Assembly (NCBI RefSeq): GCF_018390605.1
Contig: NZ_JAHBGD010000017.1
Span: 118,027-182,026, forward strand
Length of the DNA stretch: 64,000 nucleotides
Source: Ancylobacter defluvii
GTDB lineage: Bacteria; Pseudomonadota; Alphaproteobacteria; Rhizobiales; Xanthobacteraceae
Reading direction: 5' to 3'
Shown here: positions 25,836-36,041 of the stretch, one piece after another
Layout: the number at the start of each line of letters is the position of its first letter
Position numbering within the stretch: the first letter of the stretch is position 1
Notes under the pieces: generated by a model
What the model was told of the DNA's origin: nothing
The model's database searches: none
The model's input: the letters and a program-made list of their open reading frames with translations, nothing else
Translations under genes and position numbers: made by a program

Positions 25836-26203
25836 GCACCGCTCCCGAACTCCCGCTTTGGGCGGCTCTCGTCGTCTCCGCCCTGATGGTGATCGGCGCC
25901 GCCATCGCCCTGATCGGCTCAGTCGGCCTCATCCGGCTGAACAGCTTCTATGCCCGCGTCCACGCCCCAACCCTGGGCGCCACGCTCGGCGTCGGCAGCC
26001 TGCTGATCGGCTCGATGATCTGCTTCAGCGTGCTGCAAAGCCGCCCGGTGGTGCACGAGGTGCTGATCGCCCTCTTCGTCACCATCACCACCCCGATAAC
26101 TCTGGTGCTGCTCGCCCGCGCCTCCCTGCACCGCGACCGCGTCGAGGGCAATCCCGAGGTGCCCAAGAGCGACCACGCCTCGCTGGACCGCCACGACGGC
26201 TAA
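25832..26203 (+). CDS. phaG: K+/Na+:H+ antiporter subunit G (PhaG/MrpG)
   Basis: A 123-aa three-helix protein of the MnhG family: GAAIALIGSVGLIRLNSFYARVHAPTLGATLGVGSLLIGSM, then VVHEVLIALFVTITTPITLVLLARAS, with a hydrophilic tail. Last gene of the operon. A large stem-loop lies between it and the convergent activator gene. Confidence 0.93.
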   Translation: MSTAPELPLWAALVVSALMVIGAAIALIGSVGLIRLNSFYARVHAPTLGATLGVGSLLIGSMICFSVLQSRPVVHEVLIALFVTITTPITLVLLARASLHRDRVEGNPEVPKSDHASLDRHDG

Positions 26204-26254
26204 AGCCTTTCCCGATCGGGCGTCGCCTGACCGGAACGCCTCCTGTCCACACAC

Positions 26255-26303
26255 CCGAGCCCGCTCCGGGAACGTCCTGCAACGTTCCGGCAACCGGGCT
26301 CGG
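26255..26303. terminator. Nested stem-loop between convergent phaG and the activator gene
   Basis: An outer inverted repeat CCGAGCCCG (26255-26263) / CGGGCTCGG (26295-26303) encloses an inner perfect repeat GGAACGT...ACGTTCC with a six-base loop. The position between two convergent stops fits a bidirectional terminator. No T-run follows, so this is inferred from structure and place. Confidence 0.55.
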
Positions 26304-26307
26304 CGGC

Positions 26308-28182
26308 TCAATGGGTGCTGAGCAGCCGCCGGTAGAGCGTCGAGCGGTTGATGCCGAGCGCCCGTGCCGCCTTGGAGACGTTGCCGCCATGGGCGTCCAG
26401 CGCGCGCCGCATCGCCGCGAGTTCGATGGCGTCGAGATCGGCCGGCTCGGATGCCGGCGCGTCGGAGGCGGCGCGAGCCGGCTGCGGGCGCGCATTCTCG
26501 CTAACCTCCTGGGGCAGCAGATCGGTGCCGACCGGCTGGCCCGGCTCGGCCAGCGCGGCCAGCATCCTGAGAACCCCGACCAGCTGGCGGAAGTTGCCGG
26601 GCCAGTCATAGGCGGCCAGCCGCTCCTCGCAAGCTGCCGTCAGTACCAGCCTCTCGTCGCGCGCCACCCGGCGCCAGAGCTCGCGCACCGTGGCGAGGCG
26701 GTCCGGCAGATCGCGCACCGCCGGCAGCTCGATGGTGTAATGCGCGATGCGGAAATAGAGATCGGAACGGAACGTCCCGCTCTCGACCAGCCCCTTGAGA
26801 TGGCGGTGGGTGGCGCAGACCAGCGCGAAATCCACGCTCACCGGACGGCCGCCGCCCAGCGGCAGCACCTCGCGATCCTGCAACACCCGCAGCAGGCGCG
26901 ACTGCAGGGAGAGCGGCATGTCGCCGATTTCGTCGAGGAACAGCACCCCGCCCTCCGCCTCGCGCAGCAGCCCCTTGCGGCCGTGGCGGCGGGCACCGGT
27001 GAAGGCGCCCTCCTCATAGCCGAACAGCTCCGCCTCGATCAGCGTCTCCGGGATCGCCGCGCAGTTCACCGCGACGAAAGGCGCCGCGGCCCGCGGCCCG
27101 CGGCGATGCACCTCGCGCGCGGCCATCTCCTTGCCGGTCCCGGTCTCGCCCTGGATCAGCACCGGCACGCCAGCATCGATCATCTTGACCGCGCGCAGCA
27201 GCCCCCGCTCGTCCTCCTCGCGCAGCAGCAGCTCGCCGAACTGCGGCAAGCCGCGCGGCGCCATGCGCGCGCCGCGGGGGCGGGACGGAACCGTCTCCTC
27301 GCCGTCCATCCGCCCGAACAGCACGCCGCGCCCCGCCGTCTCCATGCGGGCGATGCCCGCGCCCTGCGGCAATCGCTCGACCAGTTCATCCACGCTGCGG
27401 GTGCCGAGCGCCGACCAGTCGATGCCGAACAGGCCGAGCCCATGCCGGTTCGCCGCCACCAGCCGCCCATCGTCGAACACCAGCACGCCCTCGCGCGCGG
27501 TGCCCAGCAGTGCCCGGTCGGCGCCGAGCCTGAGCACCTGCAGGCCGGCGAACCCATCGTCGAAGAAGCGATGCTCGATCTGCTCGGCGGCGAGGCGCAC
27601 CAGGCCGAGGGCATGGCGATGGTCCACCGCCGCCGGGCCGGAAAGGTCGAGCACCCCGACCGCGCGACCGAACGGGTCCATGATTGGCGCGGCCGAGCAG
27701 CTGAGGATTCCATGCGGATCGAAATAATGCTCGCCGCCATGCACGGCGATCGGCCGGCCTTCCAGCAGCGCCGTGCCCACCGCATTGGTGCCGGTGGCGC
27801 TTTCGCTCCAGTCGACACCGGGCCGCAACGCCACCTGCGCGGCGCGCGAGGCGAAGGCGGTATGGCCGCGCGATTCCAGGATCAGCCCGGAGGCGTCGGT
27901 GAGGATGATCACGCAGCCGGTCTGCATCGCCTCGGCATAGAGGCTCTCGATCTCCGGCCGGCTCAGCCGCCGCAGCCGCTCGTTGCGCTCGCTGGCCCGG
28001 CGCAGTTCGCCTTCGGTCAGCGGCACCAGCGAGGGCAGCACCTGATTGTCGAGACCAAGATCGGCACAGCGCCGCCATGAGCGCAGGATCGGCTCGGCGA
28101 CCAGCGATTGCGGCGGCCGCCCTTCGTTGAAGAACTGCCTGCGGGCGGTGGAAACCGCCTTCGACCCCGTGTCGGCTCGCAT
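26308..28182 (-). CDS. Sigma-54-dependent transcriptional activator, AcoR family
   Basis: A 624-aa enhancer-binding protein. The N-terminal GAF-type sensor (PIL-SW-RC start, then [32 protein letters not shown], residues about 30-200) is typical of AcoR/FhlA-like activators of acetoin, alcohol and aldehyde catabolism. The AAA+ domain has Walker A GETGTGKE (345-352), the sigma-54 contact loop GAFTGAR (392-398) and FLDEIGD. A Fis-type HTH at the end reads [25 protein letters not shown] 28182 has GGGAGGA upstream. It is divergent from the aldehyde dehydrogenase gene, whose promoter it probably activates. Confidence 0.93.
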   Translation of the reverse strand: MRADTGSKAVSTARRQFFNEGRPPQSLVAEPILRSWRRCADLGLDNQVLPSLVPLTEGELRRASERNERLRRLSRPEIESLYAEAMQTGCVIILTDASGLILESRGHTAFASRAAQVALRPGVDWSESATGTNAVGTALLEGRPIAVHGGEHYFDPHGILSCSAAPIMDPFGRAVGVLDLSGPAAVDHRHALGLVRLAAEQIEHRFFDDGFAGLQVLRLGADRALLGTAREGVLVFDDGRLVAANRHGLGLFGIDWSALGTRSVDELVERLPQGAGIARMETAGRGVLFGRMDGEETVPSRPRGARMAPRGLPQFGELLLREEDERGLLRAVKMIDAGVPVLIQGETGTGKEMAAREVHRRGPRAAAPFVAVNCAAIPETLIEAELFGYEEGAFTGARRHGRKGLLREAEGGVLFLDEIGDMPLSLQSRLLRVLQDREVLPLGGGRPVSVDFALVCATHRHLKGLVESGTFRSDLYFRIAHYTIELPAVRDLPDRLATVRELWRRVARDERLVLTAACEERLAAYDWPGNFRQLVGVLRMLAALAEPGQPVGTDLLPQEVSENARPQPARAASDAPASEPADLDAIELAAMRRALDAHGGNVSKAARALGINRSTLYRRLLSTH

Positions 28183-28196
28183 AAGTTCCTCCCGGC

Positions 28197-28215
28197 GTGT
28201 CGCATTCTGCAACAC
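28197..28215. promoter_or_regulatory. 19-bp inverted repeat, candidate activator binding site (UAS)
   Basis: GTGTCGCATTCTGCAACAC: arms GTGTCGCA and TGCAACAC match at 7 of 8 positions around a 3-base spacer. It lies about 160 bp upstream of the sigma-54 promoter and just upstream of the activator's own start. This placement is what is expected for an enhancer-binding protein site. A direct repeat of TGTTCTA (28217-28223 and 28232-28238, 15 bp apart) follows. Confidence 0.6.
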
Positions 28216-28374
28216 CTGTTCTAGTTATTGTTGTTCTATACGACAGTTGTGGCAAAGTTCCGGCACGCGGTCCACACCCTTTGTTTTGAAGCGAATGTGA
28301 ACTGAATTCTTACACCAGTCGTTTCAATATTTTGCCGTGCCGCATCAACGATTTTTTGCACCGCGACAAAACTC

Positions 28375-28390
28375 TGGCACAGGCGGTGCA
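28375..28390 (+). promoter_or_regulatory. Sigma-54 (-24/-12) promoter for the aldehyde dehydrogenase operon
   Basis: TGGCACAGGCGGTGCA matches the consensus TGGCAC-N5-TTGCA except one base in the -12 box. GG and GC are separated by exactly ten bases. The transcript would start near 28401, about 24 bases before the ATG of the aldehyde dehydrogenase. The divergent gene encodes a sigma-54 activator, which supports the call. Confidence 0.78.
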
Positions 28391-28424
28391 ACCAAGGGCT
28401 CACCCAACATGGGAGGAACCCAAA

Positions 28425-29942
<1,518 letters not shown>

Positions 29943-29987
29943 GCCCGGCCTTTCTGGCCGTCCGCCACGCGGGGTCAGATCAAGGAT

Positions 29988-30018
29988 CGGCAGGATGGAA
30001 TGCGCTTCCATCCTGCCG
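29988..30018. terminator. Perfect hairpin between aldehyde and alcohol dehydrogenase genes
   Basis: CGGCAGGATGGAA (29988-30000) and its exact complement (30006-30018) enclose a five-base loop. No T-run follows, so it may act as an mRNA stabiliser or partial terminator and reduce expression of the alcohol dehydrogenase relative to the first gene. Confidence 0.5.
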
Positions 30019-30072
30019 GAACCATGTTGGCCGGCGCATCCGGTGCCGGCTCGAACGGAGATGAGAGCGTTC

Positions 30073-31101
30073 ATGGCAAAGACGATGAAGGCGGCAGTGG
30101 TCCGCGCCTTCGGCAAGCCCCTCGTCATCGAGGAGGTGCCGGTCCCCGAGCCCGGCCCCGGCGAGATCCAGGTCCGCATCCAGGCGTCGGGCGTGTGCCA
30201 CACCGATCTGCACGCCGCCGAGGGCGATTGGCCGGTGAAGCCGAATCCGCCCTTCATCCCCGGCCATGAGGGGGTGGGCTACGTCTCCGGCGTCGGGGCC
30301 GGCGTCAAGCATGTGAAGGAAGGCGACCGCGTCGGCGTGCCGTGGCTCTATACCGCCTGCGGCCATTGTCCCCACTGCCTCGGCGGCTGGGAGACGCTGT
30401 GCGAGGAGCAGAAGAACACCGGCTATTCGGTGAATGGCGGCTTCGCCGACTACGTCATCGCCGATCCCAACTATGTCGGCCACCTGCCGAAGAACATAGG
30501 CTTCGTCGACATCGCCCCGGTGCTGTGCGCCGGCGTCACGGTCTATAAGGGCCTGAAGATGACCGACACCAAGCCGGGCGACTGGGTGGTGATCTCCGGC
30601 GTCGGCGGGCTCGGCCACATGGCGGTGCAATATGCCAGGGCGATGGGCCTCAACGTCGCGGCGGTCGATGTCGCCGACGACAAGCTCGATCTGGCGCGCA
30701 AGCTCGGTGCCGCCGTCACCGTCAACGTGCTGGAGCAGGACCCGGTGGCGGTGCTGAAGAAGGAGATCGGCGGCGCCCATGGCGTGCTGGTCACCGCGGT
30801 GTCGCCCAAGGCGTTCAGCCAGGCGATCGGCATGATGCGCCGCGGCGGCACCCTGGTGGCGAACGGCCTGCCGCCCGGCGCCTTCGATCTGCCGATCTTC
30901 GACATGGTGCTGAACGGCACCACGGTGCGCGGCTCCATCGTCGGCACCCGGCTCGATCTGCAGGAATCGCTCGAATTCGCCGCCGAGGGCAAGGTGAGGG
31001 CGACGGTCGAGCGGGGCAGGCTCGAGGACATCAACGACATCTTCGCGCGCATGCACGCCGGCAAGATCGATGGCCGCATCGTGCTCGACATCGCCGCCTG
31101 A
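30073..31101 (+). CDS. adhP: Zinc-dependent alcohol dehydrogenase (AdhP-like)
   Basis: A 342-aa medium-chain dehydrogenase. Catalytic zinc ligands are Cys42 ([14 protein letters not shown]), His65-Glu66 (PGHEGVG) and a later Cys ([14 protein letters not shown]). The structural zinc is held by Cys96, Cys99, Cys102 and Cys110 ([15 protein letters not shown]). The Rossmann motif is [13 protein letters not shown]. It matches the short-chain primary alcohol (ethanol) branch and would feed the aldehyde dehydrogenase upstream. ATG 30073 is chosen with GGAG 13-18 bases upstream; an in-frame ATG at 30061 adds four residues. Confidence 0.93.
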   Translation: MAKTMKAAVVRAFGKPLVIEEVPVPEPGPGEIQVRIQASGVCHTDLHAAEGDWPVKPNPPFIPGHEGVGYVSGVGAGVKHVKEGDRVGVPWLYTACGHCPHCLGGWETLCEEQKNTGYSVNGGFADYVIADPNYVGHLPKNIGFVDIAPVLCAGVTVYKGLKMTDTKPGDWVVISGVGGLGHMAVQYARAMGLNVAAVDVADDKLDLARKLGAAVTVNVLEQDPVAVLKKEIGGAHGVLVTAVSPKAFSQAIGMMRRGGTLVANGLPPGAFDLPIFDMVLNGTTVRGSIVGTRLDLQESLEFAAEGKVRATVERGRLEDINDIFARMHAGKIDGRIVLDIAA

Positions 31102-31265
31102 GCGCGGACGCCACGCCGGACGGCGGCCCGCCGCCGCCCGGCCAATCTGCCGGCGCCACCGCCGCGCTTGCCGATGACCGGAGGCGGCCTCATCATCGAA
31201 GCCGCGCGAGCCGACAACGGCGCCGAGACAACAATAACGGCCGCGGCACCATACGGGAGGAGACC

Positions 31266-31685
31266 ATGACCGACGCCCTCACCGCCGATCCGCACGCTGC
31301 CAACGACGTGGTTTCCCGCGTCCTCGCCACCGACGCGGCCCTGGCGCTCATCGTCGAGCTGCGCGGCGAATACGGGCCGGTGCTGTTCCACCAGTCCGGT
31401 GGCTGCTGCGACGGCTCCTCGCCAATGTGCTACCCGCAGGGCGACTACATCGTCGGCGACGAGGATGTCCGGCTCGGCGAGATCGGCGGCGCCCCGTTCT
31501 ATATGAGCCCGTCGCAGTTCGACTATTGGCAGCATACCCAGCTGATCATCGACGTGGTGCCGGGGCGCGGCGGCATGTTCAGCCTGGAGAACGGCCGCGG
31601 CGTCCGCTTTCTCACCCGCTCCCGCCTGTTCACCGATGCCGACCTCGATCGCCTCGCCCCCATCGGACGAGGGGTGAACGGCTAG
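31266..31685 (+). CDS. DUF779 protein linked to aldehyde dehydrogenase
   Basis: A 139-aa protein of the DUF779 family: GPVLFHQSGGCCDGSSPMCYPQGDYIVGDEDVRLGEIGGAPFYMSPSQFDYWQHTQLIIDVVPGRGGMFSLENGRGVRFLTRSRLF. The Cys cluster (GCCDGSSPMC) suggests metal or redox binding, which is inference. Genes of this family are regularly next to acetaldehyde-type dehydrogenases and their function is unknown. A strong GGGAGGAG lies just upstream of the ATG. It is 164 bp downstream of the alcohol dehydrogenase and probably in the same unit. Confidence 0.9.
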   Translation: MTDALTADPHAANDVVSRVLATDAALALIVELRGEYGPVLFHQSGGCCDGSSPMCYPQGDYIVGDEDVRLGEIGGAPFYMSPSQFDYWQHTQLIIDVVPGRGGMFSLENGRGVRFLTRSRLFTDADLDRLAPIGRGVNG

Positions 31686-31729
31686 ACCGGGGATCGACGA
31701 CGAGACCGCCTGCCGCCTGCCGCCTGCCG

Positions 31730-32665
31730 CTAGCGCGGCGTGAGGGCGGTGACCGCCAGCGCCGTCGCCGCCGCCCGGTTCTCGACGCCGATCTTCGAAT
31801 AGATCTGCTCCAGATGCTTGTTCACCGTGCGCGGCGACAGGCCGAGGATCTCGCCGATATCGCGGTTCGCCTTGCCGCGCGCCAGCCACATCAGCACCTC
31901 GGCCTCGCGCAGGGTGAGATTGAGCTTGGCCTTGAGCACCTGTTCCGGCGCCAGCCCGTCATCCTCGACAATGCGCAGCAGCAGCTCGTCCGGCCCGATC
32001 TGCCCGACATAGGACAGGCGCAGCCGCCGCGTCGAGGCCTCCACCGGCAGATCGATCGCCTCGCGGCCGGAACCCGGCGCCCCGTCGCCGCGGCGACCGG
32101 CCAGCCAGCGCCGCACCGGCTCCGGCAGCAGGAACGCATCACCCGGCGGCGAGACGGTGATGGCGGTGAGCAGCGCGGTGGCCTGCGGCGTGCTCCACAG
32201 CACCCTTCCCTCCGCTGTCGCGGACAGCAGGAAGCGGCCGGAGGCATCGAGCGCCGCCCGTGCGCTATGAGTCTGTCGGGCATTGGCGAGATGTACCCGG
32301 ATGCGGGCGATCAGCTCGAAGGGCGAGATCGGCTTGGTGACATAGTCGACGCCGCCGGCTTCCAGCCCCTTCACGATCTGCTCGGTTTCCGACAGGCCGG
32401 TCATGAAGATCACCGGCACATGGGCGATCGCCTTGTTGCTCTTCAACCGGCGGCAGGTCTCGAAGCCGTCCATGCCCGGCATCACCGCGTCCATCAGGAT
32501 GACGTCGGGGGTGATCCGCTCGACCAGAGCGAGCGCATTGGCGCCCTCCACCGCCACCAGCACGGTGGCGCCGGCGGCTTCGAGCGCGTCGGTCAGCAGG
32601 CTCAGGGTTTCGGGCGAATCGTCCACCACCAGGACGATGTCGCGGCGTTCCACGCTATGCATCAT
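31730..32665 (-). CDS. Response regulator, REC plus LuxR-type HTH
   Basis: A 311-aa regulator. The receiver at residues 10-130 has the acidic pair VVDDS, phosphoacceptor Asp59 (VILMDAVMPGMDG), Thr/Met switch VIFMTG and Lys of VTKPIS. A middle segment (about 135-245) has a PAS-like look (FLLSATAEGRVLWSTPQATALL). The C-terminal LuxR HTH at about 248-305 reads LTLREAEVLMWLARGKANRDIGEILGLSPRTVNKHLEQIYSKIGVENRAAA. The gene overlaps the end of the kinase gene by 11 bases, with GGAGG inside the kinase coding sequence as its Shine-Dalgarno. It is the likely output partner of that kinase. Confidence 0.93.
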   Translation of the reverse strand: MMHSVERRDIVLVVDDSPETLSLLTDALEAAGATVLVAVEGANALALVERITPDVILMDAVMPGMDGFETCRRLKSNKAIAHVPVIFMTGLSETEQIVKGLEAGGVDYVTKPISPFELIARIRVHLANARQTHSARAALDASGRFLLSATAEGRVLWSTPQATALLTAITVSPPGDAFLLPEPVRRWLAGRRGDGAPGSGREAIDLPVEASTRRLRLSYVGQIGPDELLLRIVEDDGLAPEQVLKAKLNLTLREAEVLMWLARGKANRDIGEILGLSPRTVNKHLEQIYSKIGVENRAAATALAVTALTPR

Positions 32666-35600
32666 TGCTGCGCAACGCCTCCAGGACGGCCATGTATTGC
32701 TTGAGGTCGAACGTGTCCATCAGATCCCGCATATGCGAGACGAAGGCGCCATTGTCCGGCGAGGCGGCCTCGATCTCGGTGAGCTTCGCCTGGATTCCAC
32801 GCACATAGCCGATCTCGCCGAGCTTCATCAGATCCTCGATATGCGTGACGGCCGGCGGTCGCAGCACCTGCGGACGCACCGGCACCGGCGGTGCAACCTG
32901 CCCGTCGACGATCCATGTGAGTTCCAGCAGCTTCTCGAGCTTCTCCAGCAGCGCAGCGAGTTGCACCGGCTTGGCCATCTGGTCGTCGTGATGCCGGGCA
33001 TCGAGACCCTCGCCGATGATCTCGCCGGCATTGGCGGAGATCATCAGGATGCGCAGCCGCACGAAGCCCTCGTCGCGCAGCTGACGCGCCACCTCCCAGC
33101 CGTTCAGCCCCGGCATGGAAATATCCAGCAGCACCAGTTCCGGCTCCCATTGCCGCACCATCTCCAGCGCCGCCACGCCGTCGGCGGCGGCGAGCACGGT
33201 GAAGCCGAGCGGCACCAGCAATTCGTGCATCAGGTCGCGATGCGCGCTGTCGTCGTCGGCCACCAGCACGGTGCGCCGCCGCCCGGTATAGCCGGCGATC
33301 CGCCGGTGCGGCAGCGCGGCGGTTCGGCTCGGCCGCGCCACTTCCGACAGCATCAGCTTCACCCGGAACAGGCTGCCGGCGCCCGGCGCCGAGGTAAGCG
33401 CGATCTCCCCGCCCATGATCTCGGTGAGCAGTTTGGTGATGGTCAGGCCGAGGCCGATGCCGGCGGTGGAATAGGTGCCGGCCCGCTCGCCGCGCTCGAA
33501 GGGTTCGAAGATCCGCGTGTGGTCGGTCTTGGGAATGCCGATGCCGGTATCCTCGACCTCGAACTCGGCGACCTGGTTGCGATAGGCGACGCGCAGCGCC
33601 ACCCGGCCGGAATCGGTGAACTTGATGGCGTTGGACAACAGGTTGATCAGGATCTGCCGCAGCCGCTTCTCGTCGGTATAGACCACCGCCGGCAGCCGCT
33701 CGGGCCGGACATAGACGAAATCGATGCTCTTGGCGGTCGCCTGCAGGCGGAACATGTCGACCAGCTGGTCGAGGAAATCGCCGATGCGCACCTCGTCGCG
33801 GGTGAGATGCAGCCGCCCGGCCTCGATTTTCGATATGTCGAGCAGGCCGTCGATGAGCCCGGACAAATGCTCCGCCGAGCGCCGCATCACCCGAATGGAA
33901 TCGCGCCGGTGCGGCGGGATGGCGGCATCGCGCTCCAGGAGCTGCGCATAGCCGAGAATGGCGTTGAGCGGCGTGCGCAGCTCATGGCTGATGCCGACCA
34001 CATAGCGGCTCTTGGCCAGATTGGCGGCCTCCGCCACCTCCTTCGCCTTCTGCAATTTGGCGTCGGTGCGCTTGTGCGCCTCGATCTCGCGCATCAGCAG
34101 CGCGGTCTGGCGGTTGCTCTCCTCCTGGGCGACGCGCCGGCTCTCCTGCGCCAGCACGAACAGCCAGGCGGCGACGCCGGCAATGATCAGCAGGATGAAG
34201 TAGAGGGTGAACAGCATGCCGCCGATCGCCTCGCGTTCGGCGGGTGGCGAGAGCGCGGCCTGGAAATAGATCACCCCGAGAATGGCGCCGATCACCAGCG
34301 CCAGCAGCGACAGCACGCCGATATAGTGGCCGAGCCGCGAATTGATCCGCGCCACCGCCCACATCGGCAATGTCGCGCTCAGCATGGCGAGGATCTGGTC
34401 GGGAAACCGCGCGCCCTCCTTGCAGCGGTCGTGGCAGCGCGCATCGAGCGAGCAGCACAGCGAGCAGATCGGCCCGGCATAGACCGGGCAATGCGCCATG
34501 TCCTCCGGCTCGAATTTGTGCTCGCAGATGCAGCACTTCAGCGTCGTGCGCCCCTCCCACTTCTTCGAGGCATGGCGGGCGAGGTAATAGCGCCCGCCGG
34601 TTCCCCAGGCGACGCCGCAGGCGGTGGCGAAGGATACCACCAGCGCCACGAAGGGGGCGAAGGCCTGCAGGGTGGCGCCGAACAGCCCGGCGAAGGCCAG
34701 CACGGCGATGCCGGTGCCCGCCATCACCGCGGCGACCCCCACCGGGTTGATGTCGTAGAGATGCGCCCGCTTGAACTCGATGCCCGGCGGGCTCCAGCCC
34801 ATCGGCTTGTTGACCACCAGATCGGCCACCAGCGCCGCCACCCACGCCACCGCGACGATGGCGTAGAGGCCGAGGATCTGCTCCAGCACCTTGTAGATGC
34901 CCAGCGCCATCAGCATCAGCGCGATGGTGACGTTGAACACCAGCCACACCACCCGGCCGGGATGGCTGTGGGTCAGCCGCGAGAAGAAGTTCGACCACGC
35001 GATCGAGCCGGCATAGGAGTTGGTCACGTTGATCTTCAGCTGCGCCAGGATGACGAACAGCCCGGTGGTGACCAGCGCCGTCTGCGGCGACAGGCCGATC
35101 TCGAAGGCGACGAGATACATCTGCGTCGGCTCCGCCGCATGCACGAACGGCACCCCATGGGTGAGCGCAAAATAGGCGAGGAAGGATCCCGCCAGCATCT
35201 TGATGCCGCCGACCACGATCCAGCCGGGGCCGGCCGAGAGCAGGGCGAGCCACCACAGCGTGTTGCGGGCCGCCGCGCTCCGCCCGGGCGCCCGGCGCGG
35301 CAGGAAGCGCAGGAAGTCCACCTGCTCGCCGATCTGCGCCACCAGCGCGAAGATCACCGTGGCGGCGGCGCCGAACAGCAGCGGATCAAAGGAGCCGTCC
35401 GGCGCGCCGAGCCGGCCGGTATAGCGCGTCCACTCTTGCAGCGAGTCCCCGCCGGCATACAGCACGAAGCCCAGCGGTACGATGTTGAGCAGCACCCAGA
35501 CCGGCTGGGTCCAGAGCTGGAAACGGCTGATGAAGGTGATGCCGTGCGTCACCAGCGGGATCACCGCCAGCGCGCTGATGAAGTAGCCCACCATCAGCGG

Positions 35601-36041
35601 CACGCCGAAGCACATCTCCAGCGCCAGCGCCATGATCGCCGCCTCGATGGCGAAGAACAGATAGGTGAAGGAGGCGTAGATCAGCGAGGTGACGGTCGAG
35701 CCGATATAGCCGAAGCCGGCGCCGCGGGTCAGCAGATCGATGTCGACGCCATATTTCGCCGCGTAATAGCTGATCGGCAGGCCGGTGGCGAAGATCAGCA
35801 CGCAGACGACGAGGATGGCGGCGACGGCGTTGTGGAAGCCGTAGCTCAACGTCACCGCGCCGCCGATCGCCTCCAGCGCCAGGAACGACACCGCCCCGAG
35901 CGCGGTATTGGCGACCCGCAGCGCCGACCAGCGCCGGGCGCTCTTGGCGGTGAAGCGCAGCGCATAATCCTCGAGCGTTTCGTTGACGACCCACTGATTG
36001 TAGCGGCGTCGCACGCGCACGATCCTCTGCTCGGCCGCCAT
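32655..36041 (-). CDS. NCS1-like transporter / hybrid histidine kinase fusion
   Basis: A 1128-aa membrane protein. Residues about 20-480 are a purine/cytosine-type NCS1 carrier with about 12 helices (RRYNQWVVNETLEDYALRF; SYAGSIAWSNFFSR; LINVNKPMGWSPPGIEFKRAH-like end). Residues 503-540 form a Cys-rich motif with nine Cys (CCIC, HCP, CSLCC, CHDRC), a probable metal site. Two more helices (573-630) and a coiled coil follow, then HisKA with His686 (ISHELRTPLNAILGY), HATPase (NLLSNAIKF, DTGIGIP, GIGLGLTI), a receiver with Asp973 and a helical tail. Start ATG 36041 has AGGAA upstream. Carrier-kinase fusions (e.g. CbrA-type with SSS carriers) sense a transported solute; here an amide, urea or nucleobase-like compound is inferred from the divergent operon. 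Confidence 0.93.
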   Translation of the reverse strand: MAAEQRIVRVRRRYNQWVVNETLEDYALRFTAKSARRWSALRVANTALGAVSFLALEAIGGAVTLSYGFHNAVAAILVVCVLIFATGLPISYYAAKYGVDIDLLTRGAGFGYIGSTVTSLIYASFTYLFFAIEAAIMALALEMCFGVPLMVGYFISALAVIPLVTHGITFISRFQLWTQPVWVLLNIVPLGFVLYAGGDSLQEWTRYTGRLGAPDGSFDPLLFGAAATVIFALVAQIGEQVDFLRFLPRRAPGRSAAARNTLWWLALLSAGPGWIVVGGIKMLAGSFLAYFALTHGVPFVHAAEPTQMYLVAFEIGLSPQTALVTTGLFVILAQLKINVTNSYAGSIAWSNFFSRLTHSHPGRVVWLVFNVTIALMLMALGIYKVLEQILGLYAIVAVAWVAALVADLVVNKPMGWSPPGIEFKRAHLYDINPVGVAAVMAGTGIAVLAFAGLFGATLQAFAPFVALVVSFATACGVAWGTGGRYYLARHASKKWEGRTTLKCCICEHKFEPEDMAHCPVYAGPICSLCCSLDARCHDRCKEGARFPDQILAMLSATLPMWAVARINSRLGHYIGVLSLLALVIGAILGVIYFQAALSPPAEREAIGGMLFTLYFILLIIAGVAAWLFVLAQESRRVAQEESNRQTALLMREIEAHKRTDAKLQKAKEVAEAANLAKSRYVVGISHELRTPLNAILGYAQLLERDAAIPPHRRDSIRVMRRSAEHLSGLIDGLLDISKIEAGRLHLTRDEVRIGDFLDQLVDMFRLQATAKSIDFVYVRPERLPAVVYTDEKRLRQILINLLSNAIKFTDSGRVALRVAYRNQVAEFEVEDTGIGIPKTDHTRIFEPFERGERAGTYSTAGIGLGLTITKLLTEIMGGEIALTSAPGAGSLFRVKLMLSEVARPSRTAALPHRRIAGYTGRRRTVLVADDDSAHRDLMHELLVPLGFTVLAAADGVAALEMVRQWEPELVLLDISMPGLNGWEVARQLRDEGFVRLRILMISANAGEIIGEGLDARHHDDQMAKPVQLAALLEKLEKLLELTWIVDGQVAPPVPVRPQVLRPPAVTHIEDLMKLGEIGYVRGIQAKLTEIEAASPDNGAFVSHMRDLMDTFDLKQYMAVLEALRSNDA

